Shown here one piece after another: positions 1-12,060 of a DNA stretch of 64,000 nt. Origin of the DNA: Entonaema liquescens (Eukaryota > Ascomycota > Sordariomycetes > Xylariales > Xylariaceae); NCBI GenBank assembly GCA_902805475.1, contig CADCSX010000010.1, positions 1,540,001 through 1,604,000 on the forward strand, read 5' to 3'. The position numbers and the translations under genes were made by a program. A model generated the notes under the pieces. It was not told where the DNA came from and did not search any database. It saw only the letters and a program-made list of their open reading frames with translations. Each line of letters begins with the position of its first letter. Within the stretch, counting starts at the first letter, position 1.

Positions 1-811
1 TAGGTACCTACTATTACTGACTTAGCTCACACGGGCGAATTTTATTTTTCTCTTTTCGAAACCACATTACTTATTCAATGTATCATGTAAAACATACATG
101 CCCCCGACTGTTATCAGTACCACCTATACACCTTTCCCTTGTCGTATTGTCGTTTTTCCTTTTTAGCGTAGTTTAGTCACTTTTTCGAGCAGAACATGAA
201 CTGCGAGAAAGACGAAAGGGAGAGGCATCCTTTGCTTGTGCGTGGGAGGGCGATAGCATGACTCGGGAGTCCTACTAATAATTACTTTTATGCATTGCGC
301 GGATTGGAAAAAGAGGAAATGGGAACAGAAAGACTGGCTGTACGTGTACGATATACGCGCTTTCTATTGCTCGGTGCTTTTATAGCTGTAGGATTGTGTA
401 ATAATAATACTAAGTTTCTACTCATTGCATTTTTTTTCATTCAATTTTTCGAGTTATAATAGCTGGCAGTGCAAATTGAAATTGACGTGTCGTGTCTACA
501 CTTAAGGGGCAATAGTGAAATAGCGATAAGGTAAGGGGGCAAATAACAAAATTAAACATCTGGGCTGCACTGCCATGTTTTGCTTTAGGAAGGTAGGTAC
601 TATATACACTTACGCCTCGGATAACAAACTCCCAACACAAACTCCAACCAAATATCCTCTAGATAGATACACACAACAGGCAGACAACAGGATGAAGACA
701 AATTATGCAATTATTCTAGAGCGTAATCTCGAACGGGGCCAACTGGGTTAAAAGAACAACACGAAGTAATAAAAATACACAAAACCCCCTGACCATTCCC
801 CCTTTTTGTGA
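1..811. other. intergenic, no gene recognised
   Basis: No convincing coding segment on either strand; the short open frame on the minus strand near 437-640 has no recognisable domain. The sequence is moderately AT-rich and presumably carries the 3' untranslated region of the Sac1 gene, which ends at 812 on the minus strand, plus flanking DNA of a gene beyond the left edge. Confidence 0.5.
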
Positions 812-3055
812 TTACTCGATCCTCTTCTTGCCCTCTTCCGCGTTGAGATAACGCGCCGCACTCAATCCGCGCTCGTGACGGGCGACGAACGGGCCAAGAA
901 GAGCATCCTTGTGGATCTTGGTAATGGAGTCTTGGTATCCCTCGACGGCCCACGGTCGGGGGTTTAGTTTGGGCCAGTTGACCTGTAGCGTTCTGTTAGT
1001 ATTGTAATACAGGCATTTATGGAGCCAAGAAACAAGAGATAGGAGTGAACTTACGTAGAGCATCCCGTTATTAATAACAAAGTTGAAACACCAGGCGGCA
1101 ACTAGCAACCAGAATAGAATGAATAGCCTGATAGTCCAGACTGTTGAGCCTGGGAGGCGTTTCGTAAAGAGGCCCACGAAAATAAAAAATACGCTAAAGG
1201 CGAGAACGTAAGGGATGCTCTGGATAAGAAGAGGCCTGCGGTCCGCGAATATAAACGAGGAGCCGATGTTAGCGGCAGCGGGCTCGTAAGCGCCTAGGAA
1301 GAGATCGAAGGCATCCTGTCTGGGGCCGTCTCGGAAGTTATTCAAATAGAATCTTGTAACAGCAATATTGCCATCTTGTAAAATACCTGCCTTTGTGCGC
1401 TTGCCTGTACGGGTGATATCCGTCTTCATAGCGCCAGTGCCCGCGTACGATTTAGACACAGTATCGGCATTGTCAGCCCATATGTTCCTAAAGAGGAACT
1501 CGAAAGCCGTGTCTACGGTAGCGAAAGTCTCGCCTCGTTGGAGCAGACCAAGGTCGACGAACATACGGTCTAGTGTCCATCGCGCAAGCATACTCTGAAC
1601 AACGTTTGTGCGGTCGAGAGAATCCATGCAGTTTGTTCGCACCACGCTGGTCTGGAAGTTCCTAGTCTCGAGGCCACCATTGGCGGGCATATCTACACCG
1701 CGGAAGTATTGCTGCTTTATGAGGGCGTCGTGAAGCTGCTCGACAAGTAACATGGCCTTGTGCATCTGCATGCCCTTGGTCTCATGGTGGTAGTCGAAGT
1801 AGACATAGTGTAGACGGTCGTATTCCTGTTTCGAGGAACTGGGCTCGATAACGTGGAACTTCTCGTCAGTGATCGCATCACCTTTGACTTTGTCTGTTGG
1901 GGAAGAAATGAGCATTTGCACCATCTGTTCGTAGGCTTCCTTTATGCGCTTCTCACGCCCACCCTGGTTGACCAGGTTCACCAAGTAATTATCGCCGTAG
2001 ATCCGAATCTGCTCGTCAAAGTGCTTCTTGGCTGCTGGGAGGGCTGTTTCGATACCCCTGACCTGAAGCTTAGGGGTGTATTTGAGGGCATTGATTTCAG
2101 CCCAGTAGACAGGCACACTGCCTCGTGTTTGGACGTAAGATAATACCTGTGTCTCCGCTCCTTCTGAACTACGATATTTGCCGCTTTGCATGTCGGTACT
2201 CCCAGCATATCCACCCAGGCCTCGACCTGTGTCATTCAAAACAACAATCTGTTCGGTTTCGTTGTAATTTGCTGCATGCCCCTCCTCATCAAGACCTCTT
2301 GTAAAGTATCTGGTTCCTGCTCGATGTCTTGCTTTGCGGGTGATTAGAACAAGAGTCAGGGGTGTGTTCTTGAACGTAGTTGGTCGAATCTCAAGGGTTC
2401 CCCATATAACTGGTAGGATATAGGGGTCAGCACCAGGTTGGGGTCCTGGTTGCGATCGGTTGCCAGTTCTGCGATAGTTGATGAGGTCCGACTGCACAAA
2501 TCTATTCCAGAAGAAACGGTCGTCGGCCCGCATCCAGAGTGGGCTTGAATTGTCCATAGTAGCCTGTCTCTGGAAGCTATTGGTGAGGTCGAGAGAATAG
2601 GAGAAATACATGGGTCCTTTCATGATGTAGGTTTTGAGTAGTGATAGGAACTGGTCCTCATCAGGGTCACGGATCTGTCGCTCGCGCATAGGGAGAAACT
2701 CGGTCGAAATAATCTTGTATACCATGTGGCCCTTGAGACGGCCCATGGGCTGGCTCTTCGTGATGATAATGACATATTTGTCTGCGCTACGTTAGTATTG
2801 CGAATATATATATATATATATATATTAGGAGGTAATCGGAGAAATACCAAGTCTAAGCCTGAGAAACCCAAGTATACCGGGTATACTCGAGACACGAGAT
2901 ACGCGCTTGCTGGGAAAGTGAGAAGCTTCGCTGAGTCTTACATCGCCTGTAGGGCGGTCGACGATAAGAGCTGGAGAATTAGGAGAAGAGGGCGAGGTAA
3001 AGGTATAGGAGTCAGCTGCTACGTGGACATTAATGTCCCGGTAGGGGAGGGTCAT
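812..3055 (-). CDS. sac1: Sac1-type phosphoinositide phosphatase
   Basis: Three exons on the minus strand: 2848-3055, 1055-2781 and 812-982; summed length gives 701 residues, slightly longer than yeast Sac1. Family role: dephosphorylates PtdIns4P (also PI3P and PI(3,5)P2) at ER and Golgi membranes, controlling lipid flow and secretion. Seen: the SacI domain with the catalytic CX5R motif CMDSLDR (Cys near residue 454) inside RTNCMDSLDRTNVVQS, a conserved WADNAD stretch after it, and two hydrophobic segments near the C-terminus (around LAFSVFFIFVGLF and LFILFWLLVAAW), as expected of the ER-anchored enzyme. Intron 1 (2782-2847) splits a D codon and contains a TA microsatellite; splicing it restores the conserved KYVIIIT strand. 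Intron 2 (983-1054) is 72 nt and free of stops, so retention would insert 24 residues after the second membrane segment. The ATG at 3055 opens the only frame giving the N-terminal strand. Confidence 0.94.
2804..2825. repeat. (TA)n microsatellite in Sac1 intron 1
   Basis: About ten consecutive TA units lie inside the 66-nt first intron of the Sac1 gene, between the donor and acceptor sites. They may vary in length between strains. Confidence 0.9.
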
Positions 3056-4110
3056 GATGGGCTAGCTGTATGATGGTGATGCTCAGCACGCACTCATAAT
3101 GGGAGTTTAAAGAATAATTGAAGAAAGTATTATGTATGCGAGGACGATAAGGAGTGTAAAGAGGGTGAGACGACGGTTAGAACACGTCGTTTTGGTATGT
3201 GAAGCGAAGTTGCGCAGCTTTGAATCCCTATGGGTTTGCCGCTGATGAAATAGTTGTACATCTATATTTCCCGAAAGGGGATTTCGACAGCTGGACTAGT
3301 CGCAAAGATGCCAAGATGCCAAGATATAAAGGTCTATTTCCAGGATGTGCACGGTCCATTTGCATATGATAAGGAGTCGAAGTCCCGTCCCTGCCCTGTT
3401 TGCCTTATCGGAGCCGACTGTACCGATGTACCAATTGAATACCGGATAAGTGAATCATATAATTCCAATTTACAGAGCGCTTCAAACCAAAGCTACCTCT
3501 AAAGTTATGCAAGTATAAAGGTCAATCACGTGCTATTTAAGTAGCTAACTTTAGTACCAGTAACTATTTGAATAAAGAACAGCTTCACCGTATATCACCC
3601 ACTTGTAGCATGTGGTTTCCCACTGTAGCCACCTGCACCCTACAAAACCGAAAGCCTGACGACGTGTTGCTCCACCGCCGCTCACCTGCTCAGCCACTCA
3701 CCATTCAGAGCGCAACTCTTCAACAACCTTTAGCTTCCTTCAACATCGCACGGAGCCAAGGCAGTAATCAATCAACACAACTTTAACACCCTTTAACCCC
3801 ATCTTGATCCGAACTACCTCTCGTTTATCTGTGAAGCCAACTTCAGACCCAAAACGCTTTGTTTATCGCACGAGTATTTAACAGCCGGATTACCACTTTA
3901 CACAGCCTGTCTTGCGTTGTCCTCAGGTTACTGCGTCGTTGATTTAATACCGTCAAGGTTGACGATAATAATACCATTCCGATAAGACAGACCCCATAAA
4001 GTCTCCATTATCAATCGCCGCCTTTGTCTCCCCTCCATCCCTACCGTTTCGACTTCCATCTCTCTCCAAACAACCCCGAGATACCTTCGTATCCCATTTA
4101 CCATTCTATC
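3056..4110. promoter_or_regulatory. shared upstream region of Sac1 and Rab5 genes
   Basis: The Sac1 gene (minus) and the Rab5 gene (plus) are divergent, so this kilobase should hold both promoters and 5' leaders. Stretches before the Rab5 ATG are pyrimidine-rich (about 4020-4080), typical of fungal leaders. Short open frames at 3254-3502 and 3568-3786 have no recognisable domain and are not called as genes. Confidence 0.5.
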
Positions 4111-5017
4111 ATGGCTTCTCGACCAGGGCCCGCGGCCAGAGGTGGTGTGACCGGACGCTTCGCGCAATTTAAGTTAGTACTATTAGGTATGCATCAAGAT
4201 TTAATCATGGCTACAAATCGTTATGGCATCGTATACTAATTATTGTATAGGAGAATCTGCGGTCGGAAAGGTACCCTAGCCGGCCCATCATCAGACCCGT
4301 CTTAGGCAGCATCGTTTGCTAACTTGTACAAAACAGAGCTCTATCGTTTTGAGATTTGTAAAGGTAAATGGGTTACCCCATGTACCCCTATAAAACGCAT
4401 TTCTCTAATATCTGTCTAGGATCAATTCGACTCGTATCGCGAATCCACTATCGGCGCCGCTTTCCTAACGCAAACCATCTCCCTAGATGAGAACACAACT
4501 GTTAAGTTTGAGATCTGGGATACTGCCGGCCAGGAGCGGTACAAGTCCCTTGCGCCCATGTACTACCGTAATGCGAACTGCGCCGTCGTTGTCTATGATA
4601 TTACTCAATCCGTACGTTCCCTAGGAACAAAGAGATGGCGGTTTGGTGGACTAACAGTAAACATAGGCATCCCTCGACAAGGCAAAGGCTTGGGTAAAAG
4701 AACTGCAGAGACAAGCGAACGAGAACATTATCATTGCTCTTGCCGGAAACAAGTTGGATTTAGTTAACGAGCAACCCGATAAGCGAGCTGTCCCAACCGC
4801 TGATGCCGAGGCGTACGCAAACGAAGCAGGATTACTATTCTTTGAAACTTCAGCCAAAACTGCAGAGAACGTCCGGGAACTATTTACTGCCATCGCAAAG
4901 AAGTTACCGCTTGACCAAGTTGGTCCTCGACACACCAGGCCTGGACAGCGACCGGGAGGCGTCAGCTTGACTCCGGAGGGTGCAAATACACAATCAGGAG
5001 GGCCTTGCGCATGTTAG
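4111..5017 (+). CDS. ypt5: Rab5-family small GTPase (Ypt5/Vps21)
   Basis: Five exons: 4111-4186, 4251-4270, 4337-4363, 4420-4611 and 4667-5017, encoding 221 residues. Rab5 GTPases drive early-endosome tethering and fusion and vacuolar protein sorting. All nucleotide-binding motifs are visible: P-loop GESAVGKS (residues 26-33), switch I STIGAAF, switch II WDTAGQERYKS (about 74-84), NKLD and ETSAK. The effector and switch sequences are of Rab5 type rather than Rab7 or Ypt1 type. The protein ends in CAC, a CXC double-geranylgeranylation signal that places it on membranes. Two internal exons of 20 and 27 nt are very short; they are required to complete the P-loop and the following helix, and phases agree throughout. 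Confidence 0.96.
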
Positions 5018-5931
5018 AGGCAGTTCCGGGAGCTACTGGATACTGTCGGGACTTGGTACAATGAAAGGCTGGAAGTTCCTCGCAGCATACTGATCTTTTT
5101 GACACTGGGCTAGTTGTTCGGCGTCGTATCTGTGTTCTCATACCTTATGTTATGGCAAACATGTCATGCTCGAGTGGAAGGACTCCATCAGGCCTTACAG
5201 AACTGTACTAACCAGACTACTATCCAGGTTCGACCTGCAATAGAGACTGGACGTATTTAGGAAGCATGATGAGAGGCGCGAGATGCTCAAGTGTATATTT
5301 CATTGGGAGTTTCTTGGCAGGAGGGCATACATCGTTTTTTAATACCTGATTTTTTGTTGATCGAGTTCTCAAGGTACAGGCTTAGCTGCTGGGTGCATTG
5401 CAGTCGGTCATAGGCTAGTGTTAAGAGTTACGTAGGCGTGTGTGGCTTGAGATGAACTTGGACTGAGACTGAGACTGAATGATGCCGAGCTACTACGTTA
5501 TATAGCTCGACGAGTAATGCAATAGAGTAACATTTCTTCACGAGATATACCGTATTGGCTATTTGTATAGTGGTGACATAATAAGGTATCTACATAGGTA
5601 AGGTATAATGTAGGTATAATTAGTACTGCATAAATAATGTATGCATGCAACTTGGAAGTATGATGCTGCATTCAAGTTGCATGTGGTGATGAAATTGACG
5701 ATTACATAATATTGAAAAAATAAAGGTACGTACATGCCAGGTCCCACTGGACCGAGCACCTGCGCTTGCCGGGATTGTCCTATGCCCAACGCAACTTGCC
5801 TCGAAACGACGTGCAGCTTAAAAAAAAGCTTCCCGAGGTTTTTACATCATAATAATCCCTCGCCTACTACAACCACCCTAGTCGTAACTTAGCAACGGCA
5901 ATCGCATTTTGAAGGCCCGTTCGATGCCCTC
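5018..5931. other. intergenic, 3' region of Rab5 and leader of Mic60
   Basis: No gene seen. The first part is presumably the Rab5 3' untranslated region. A small tandem run of three GACTGA units lies near 5461-5478. The last 100 bases before 5932 are the likely leader of the Mic60 gene. Confidence 0.5.
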
Positions 5932-8100
5932 ATGTTGCGGACATCGTTGCGATCTGTCAGGGCCGTAGGCAGCAGGCCTGTTGCTGCTGCCGTCGGCCGT
6001 CAATGGCAGCCCGCGATCGCACGATCAGCTGGTGCAGCCGGGAGGGTATGAAGTCACCAACATGGCATATATAACATAACGCCAACACTACCTGTTAGAT
6101 CATCCCTGGCTAACATCAATTGCGACTAGAGATGCTACGCCGATAACAAGAAACCTTCAATAAACGATCCTACGCCCGCGAAATTGCCCACATCCGAGAC
6201 CACCACTGCTGCGTCGAGCGATCCCCCCGCGCTGAAAACGGAAGCCAAAGTTGCTTCCTCGACAATTGATTCCAAGGAAGTCCCGCAAACGCCGCCTCCA
6301 CCTCCGCCTGTATCAGATTCCACGGTTGTAAAGGCTAGCCCTAAGCCCACCCCGCCCCCACCGGCGCCTGTGAGAAAGAAGAAGGGATTCTTTCGTCGAT
6401 TGTATAATTATACCGTGACTCTAATACTCCTAGGTGCCATAACCTTTGGTGGTGGTGTATGGTATTCACGTATAAGCGACAACTTCCATGACTTTTTCAC
6501 CGAATATGTACCGTTTGGCGAACAAGCCGTGCTCTACTTCGAAGAGCTCGACTATAAGAAGCGATATCCCGGTGGTCTAACTATTGGCGGCCGTGGTAAG
6601 GATACCGGAGCTCAGGTTAAGATATCACCGCAAAGCGGCGCATCTTGGCGAGTTGCTGATGCCGGCGAACCGGCTGGTAGGCAGTCAAGTGCCATGCGAG
6701 ATATCGCAGCTAGCAAAAATGCTGCCGCTTCAGGATCTGAGAAGAAGGATGCCCCTGCCGAAAAGCCTGCGGCGAAGCCAGCCGAAGCGCCAAAGCCCGC
6801 AGCCTCGGAGTCTACTCCCGCTGTAGTTTCTAAGGTCGTAGAGAAGGCTGAAGCGCCGAAGAAGGAAACCGCCGGCTTCGTAGCTCCCGAAGTTGACGAG
6901 CCGTCTCGATTCCCCCCTCCTACTCCCATTGACCCTCTAAATGTTAACGATGCCGACGAGCCTGTAGTCCAGGACCTTGTTAAGATGCTCAACGATATCA
7001 TCACTGTTGTCAACGCTGATAATGCCGATGACCGCTTTTCGTCTACCATCGGAAAGGCCAAGAATGAGCTAAACAAAGTTGGCTCTAAGATCCGTGAGCT
7101 GAAGGCCCAGGTCGAGAAAGACGCCGCCTCGCAAGTCGCCGGCAAGGTGAAGGAGTTCGAAGGTGCGGCTATTGAGCTAGTTAGCCGTGTCGAGAAAGCC
7201 ATGAATGCGCAGGAGAAGCAGTGGAGAGCAGAGTTTGAGGAAGAGATGCGACGCATCCAGGCTGCCTATGATTCAAGGATCAAGACCGAAATAGAGCGGG
7301 AAAAGCAGATCAACGAAGCGAAGCTTAACAACATGCTGCTTGAGCAGGCCATAGATCTAAAGCGCCAGTTCTTGCGAGAAGTCAAAAACCATGTTGAGGA
7401 AGAGCGAAATAGCAGACTCGGCAAGCTAGAACAATTAAGTAACGCTGTCAGGGAATTGGAACAGCTTACGACAGGATGGAACGACGTTGTCGACACAAAC
7501 CTCAAAACCCAACAGCTGCATGTCGCTGTCGAGGCCGTGCGCGCTAGTCTTAGTGATGCTGAACACCCGCGACCTTTCGTCCGAGAGCTAGTCGCCCTAA
7601 AGGAGATCGCTACGGATGACCCAGTGGTCAATGCGGCCATCGGTTCGATCAACCCGTCAGCCTATCAACGCGGCATCGCTACACCTTCCCAACTAATTGA
7701 TCGTTTCCGCCGGGTTGCGTTTGAGGTTAGGAAGGCTAGCTTACTACCTGATGATGCAGGTGTAGCTTCTCACGCGTCAAGCTGGGTATTGAGCAAGGTT
7801 CTCTTCAAGAAGCAAGGCTTAGCGGCTGGTAACGACGTCGAAAGTATCCTTACCCGAACCCAGACACTTCTCGAGGAAGGTGATTTAGATGCCGCCGCCC
7901 GAGAGATGAACGGTTTACAAGGGTGGGCTAAGACGCTGAGCCGAGACTGGTTGGCAGAAGTGAGGAAGGTGCTCGAGGTGCAACAGGCGTTAGAGGTAAG
8001 ACTTCGGCATAGTTTACTAATTCTTGTAGAAGGCATACTAACAAACAGTAACTAGGTCATTGCCACCGAAGCTCGGTTACAGAGCTTGAGAGTAGAGTAA
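5932..8100 (+). CDS. mic60: MICOS subunit Mic60 (mitofilin)
   Basis: Three exons: 5932-6045, 6130-7995 and 8056-8100; 674 residues, within the usual fungal length. Mic60 is the core of the MICOS complex, anchored in the inner mitochondrial membrane, where it shapes crista junctions and contacts outer-membrane complexes. Seen in order: an Arg/Ala-rich mitochondrial presequence (MLRTSLRSVRAVGSRPVAAA), a Pro-rich linker, a basic patch followed by one membrane span near residues 129-150 (TLILLGAITFGG), an Ala/Lys/Pro-rich spacer, a long charged coiled coil at about 350-490, and the C-terminal mitofilin domain ending in an amphipathic helix. The last 15 codons come from a small exon whose 60-nt intron begins with GTAAGA; without splicing the protein would end shortly after, in an unrelated tail. 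The ATG at 5932 is chosen because it gives the presequence. Confidence 0.93.
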
Positions 8101-8809
8101 GCCGGGAGACATGAGAGACGGAAACATATCCTTTTCTTCCTTTTTACTTTGTCACCTCATCCCTTGTACATTTGTGTCCTCTTGCATACCACCTACCTAC
8201 CTACCCAACCTACTTTAGCCTTGTCTCTAGAGGAAAGAAAATAAAGGGGGAACGGGAAGGGAGGCTAATCAGCCTGTGTATGAGATAATAACAAGAAATA
8301 GACAGCAGGTATGCCCTGCTTTTGAACTACTGAATGTCTTTGTGCTGTATAAGCGGGTGCGTGCCAAGAGCGTCTTTGAGTTTTATAGATGACTCGAGGG
8401 GACTAGGATGGGGAACTCAAACTTGATATTAGCTGATCAAGTTCATATAGCGCAGAGCCGAGCCTCCGGTCCGTTCGGATATAGCAACGTTTACTCCGTG
8501 CATCCGGAGCACTCAACCGGACGCCAACGAGCAAATACAACACAAAGAGAAACTAAAAAGAAATTGCTAAACATTTTTACATAATGTCTGAGCGGGCTGA
8601 TCTTGCTATATTTCAGTTATTTTCTAGGGATTGATGAAGTACCTTCCGATTACTTTTCAGTTCTATAAAAGATTACAGGTGGTATACCTCATATTCCCAG
8701 CACTGGGTATACTAACTCTTTTACTGGACAAATTCTATTCTATCTAAGTATGAGTATTATTCCCCTAAAAGTCCTGAACTCTAATACGTGCCTTTTATCA
8801 CCCTTCACA
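8101..8809. other. intergenic between convergent genes
   Basis: No gene. This is the 3' flank of Mic60 (plus) and of the UbiA-family gene (minus), which converge here. A run of CTAC/CCTA units lies at about 8190-8215. Confidence 0.6.
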
Positions 8810-9745
8810 TCAAAGACCAGCTAGTCGAAATGCCGGCTGCATATATAACGTTATCGTCCAAAGGCACCACCACTTCCAGGACCGGTCATCGTCTTTTGAG
8901 TTACGCTTCAAAATCACCCCTATTACAACTATAGAACCCACTATCCCGGGAACCATATATCCCAATGGTCCAACAGCCCAGAAGAAAGGACAGATAAAAG
9001 ACCAGAGACTGACACATAGCGCAATGATAGCTCGTGATGTAATATCACCTAATACAAGAGCCACTGTCTTTCGGCCCCGGGTTCGATCGCCTGCTTGGTC
9101 TTTCAGATCTTGGATCTGCATGGTCGTTAGGATAACCCCGCTGATGATGGCGGTCCACATAATGCCTCTATCGTGGATATAGTTATCCTTCCCAACGGCA
9201 ATTTCTAACGAAGCGCTGTTGAACAAGCCATAGGCAATGGATATAAGCGGGTCCCTAATGAGCTCGTCGCCGCCTCTGATATCGTTGTATAGCCAAGTTA
9301 TGATCAGGATGAATACGCCCTGCTTCCAGACGCCCAGGGCGTAGTTGAGTAGCAGTGCCAGGGGGATAGTGACGAGCATAAACCTGCGGGTCTGGTCGGC
9401 AGTAATCTTATTCGTAATAATTGGGCGCCAGGGCTTGTTCAGTTTATCCTCGCTGAGTGATTCCGGGGATCGTTGATTCGCAAGGTCGAAGTTGAAGACG
9501 TTCCACCAGTTGAACAGGACAACTAGTGGTGCACGAGTGAAGATATCTATCGTCGATAGTTGCGGCCCCACGGTGAGAATTGGCGCGGCCAAAGCTCCAA
9601 CTACGCCAAACGAAGTATTTGGAATGACAAATGTGGCGAAGTTGCTTTCGGTGAAGTCCCAGATGAGACGCACCGCGCCGACGACATCGTGTATTAGACT
9701 CCCGCGTCGGTACGGGTCTGTTTTGATTAACTTGGACTCGGTCAT
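8810..9745 (-). CDS. UbiA-superfamily membrane prenyltransferase or terpene cyclase
   Basis: Uninterrupted frame of 311 residues starting at the ATG at 9745. UbiA enzymes are polytopic membrane proteins that transfer isoprenyl diphosphates to aromatic or other acceptors; one fungal branch (the fumagillin-cluster enzyme Fma-TC) instead cyclises farnesyl diphosphate. Seen: about seven hydrophobic helices, a first motif around NVFNFDLANQ (residues 82-91) followed by EDKLNKPWRPI (99-109), and a second motif DLKDQAGD (213-220) with GRKT. These are the two Mg-diphosphate sites, the first in a variant form lacking the classical NDxxDxxxD spacing. This favours a fungal secondary-metabolism UbiA over Coq2 or heme O synthase, which are larger and carry mitochondrial presequences. 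The next genes to the right are an alpha/beta hydrolase and two GMC oxidoreductases, consistent with a specialised-metabolite locus, though no cluster regulator or transporter is visible. Acceptor and product cannot be read from sequence. Confidence 0.85.
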   Translation of the reverse strand: MTESKLIKTDPYRRGSLIHDVVGAVRLIWDFTESNFATFVIPNTSFGVVGALAAPILTVGPQLSTIDIFTRAPLVVLFNWWNVFNFDLANQRSPESLSEDKLNKPWRPIITNKITADQTRRFMLVTIPLALLLNYALGVWKQGVFILIITWLYNDIRGGDELIRDPLISIAYGLFNSASLEIAVGKDNYIHDRGIMWTAIISGVILTTMQIQDLKDQAGDRTRGRKTVALVLGDITSRAIIALCVSLWSFICPFFWAVGPLGYMVPGIVGSIVVIGVILKRNSKDDDRSWKWWCLWTITLYMQPAFRLAGL

Positions 9746-10942
9746 AGTTCAAAGGCACCGAGGAGGTTGTAGTAGCGGATGAAGAGAAATTACTATCGGA
9801 ATACTTCTTTGCAGGGCATTTTGAGCTGACCCCCTTTTTTATATCGAGCCCTCTTTTTGCTTACACCAATTCCAAATTGCTTCAATACACGAATTACAAA
9901 TAACTTAAAATAGATTAATTTCAAATTGCTTCAATAGGTAAATAATCAACACTGAAGGACTTTGCCATGTACCATACATAGAATATCTGGGCTTTGTAGT
10001 ACCGTTAACATAACCCACATAATATATACCTACCTTGTATGTTAAGAATCATTCAAGGAGATTAATATCCTTGCATACTTCCCTAGCATATCAATGTATA
10101 TGGCATTGGGATTAACCATAAGGAAACATTGGAGTTTCTTCCAGTCGATCAGCCTCGGTGAGGATGCTAGGAAGAGACTAATGGGCAGCGGTAAGCAGAT
10201 ACCTATCTCTTTGACACTTACCCCTTATTTTTCAAGCCCTAGCCATGGTAATCTCTACATATACTCGGCTATATTGCTGCCCACGCCACATGCTTCCTCT
10301 AATGTCCCGAGCTGTTACTGACCCCTATTCTGGTTATCGAAGTGAAACTCATCGCATTTCATGGTGTGGTTTTCTGGCCCAGAGACTGCCTTCTTGAATG
10401 GACGCTTATTATGGGCCAACTGGGACGTTGAAGAGCTGAAGCCTCGGTCAGATGAAATTCAGTCAAGTCATCTAAGGACTGGGAGAATTTACGGGTGGTC
10501 ATGGCCCGCATACGTGTAATAGGCGCGCTGTTATGAACATGAATGAGGACTGTTATTATAAATTCGTACGATGGTAAAACAAATTGAAGTCAACACAGTA
10601 TCACGTTTACGTTTGACATATGCTTAGTTATCCTATAGATTGCTTATATTCTGTGCTTCCCAATATAGTAGGGTCTGTTGGAAGGGAGACAAAAAAGAGG
10701 GCTCCATCAGGTGTTGTTGGGACGTGCTTTGTGCTGTTAATACCCCTCACAGGACTGAGGAATCAAGGGAGGCATTGTACAACATCCAACGTGATCGAAT
10801 TTAAAGAGTTGATAACTGCGAGAATTATTCCCCAATGATTACTTTAATCTTTTCTGTCATTTCACCTCCAGCGGAAGCTGCATTAATCCTTTTAATCTTT
10901 CTTGATTTATGATCTACCAAGGACGTATGTGTACGATTCAAG
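9746..10942. promoter_or_regulatory. divergent upstream region of UbiA gene and hydrolase
   Basis: The UbiA-family gene (minus) and the alpha/beta hydrolase (plus) are divergent across 1.2 kb that holds no recognisable gene. A 15-base direct repeat, CAAATTGCTTCAATA, occurs twice about 50 bases apart near 9874 and 9922, roughly 130-180 bp upstream of the UbiA start. It is a candidate protein-binding site but untested. Confidence 0.4.
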
Positions 10943-12001
10943 ATGCCTAGCGTGACTTTGCCTTCCAAGCCAAATGCCCCTATTATATACGAGCTCGTTG
11001 AGGGAGATGGATCAAGCAGTCTCCTTGTCGTCTGTCTTAACGGCCTCGGATTACCCCAAGGCAGTTGGAAACCGACGATTGAATTCATTCAGAAGTCGAG
11101 CCTCTCTCCTAAACCTTGGATACTCACATACGATCGTTATGGACAGGGCGCTTCTGCAAGGGATCCACGCGAAAACTGGCCTAACAAGAATCCTGGCTAT
11201 GCCCACACGTTAGACGATGTCACCGATGATCTCCACGAATTGATTCAAACGTTGTCTCCCAGCCGTTCCTCGCGTATTGTATTTGTGAATAACAGCATAG
11301 GTGCGCATATCGCTCGAAGATATGCTGACAGGTACCAAACAACAAGTTTATATACCTTTCCTAGTGCTTTCTCTAACCACTGTTGTATGAGTTAGATACC
11401 CTACGATTGTTGAAGGAATCCTGTTCCTCGACTCTAACCCTGGAAATACTGATTATGTTAGCATTTGGCCAGATCCAAAGAATCCATCCTTCAATCTTGA
11501 GTAGATGGTACCGCCCGGTACTTCATTGGACGTATACGAAGCTGCCTACACAAAAATGACAACTATTTTTGCGTCGAGTGCGAAAAACAACGAGGGATTT
11601 GATCGAAGGGATATCAAGAATATTCTTCCCGACCCATCTGAGCCAAAGCTCATAGGATCGAAATCTTCTGATCGAGGCCCCTGGATAACCGTCGTGGGAC
11701 ATGAACTTGAACAATTCTCCAAAGAAGAGTGGGCTTTGATGAAGGTTCCTGTGGGCATGGCTGCTATGTATACTCAACCGTAAGTGGTCACCTGCTACTT
11801 GTTTCTAGACTGAGCGTTTAACTAAGTAGAGGTAGTATGTGGGAGAAGTATAACGAGGGACTTTGCGGGCTCACCGACCCAGATAGAGCAAAGGGGCCAC
11901 TTATTGCACCGAAATGTGGGCACTTCATTCAGAAGGATAATCCAGAATTCGTCGCTGAGCAGCTAGAAGAGCTTATCAAAAAGGTTGAAAGCTCTCATTA
12001 A
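10943..12001 (+). pseudogene. alpha/beta hydrolase with in-frame stop
   Basis: Three exons (10943-11331, 11396-11779, 11830-12001) give 314 codons in one consistent phase, with a single TAG at 11502-11504. Family: alpha/beta-hydrolase-fold proteins with diverse ester and epoxide substrates. Seen: a buried strand LLVVCLNGLG, an oxyanion-side TYDRYGQG, a nucleophile elbow FVNNSIGAHIA (Ser is the likely nucleophile) and a C-terminal APKCGHFIQ holding the likely catalytic His. The stop falls between the nucleophile and the His, so any product would lose the catalytic His and the C-terminal strand. TAG could have arisen from CAG by one C-to-T change in a CpA context, the RIP target dinucleotide, but the rest of the gene shows no RIP. 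The gene is convergent with the GMC gene at 12061, with 59 bp between stops. A sequencing error or strain polymorphism is possible. Confidence 0.8.
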
Positions 12002-12060
12002 CTAACTATGGGAAAGCGCCGAGGGTTTATACATTGTCTAGAATTATATACTCGGGATAC

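Noticed and set aside
711..953. 80-codon minus-strand frame
   Set aside because: Overlaps the last exon of Sac1 in another frame; no independent support.
6612..7256. 214-codon minus-strand frame within Mic60
   Set aside because: Ser/Ala-rich shadow of the Mic60 coiled-coil region, with no domain.
10094..10838. Frames of 72-75 codons upstream of the hydrolase
   Set aside because: No recognisable domains; they fall in the divergent promoter region.
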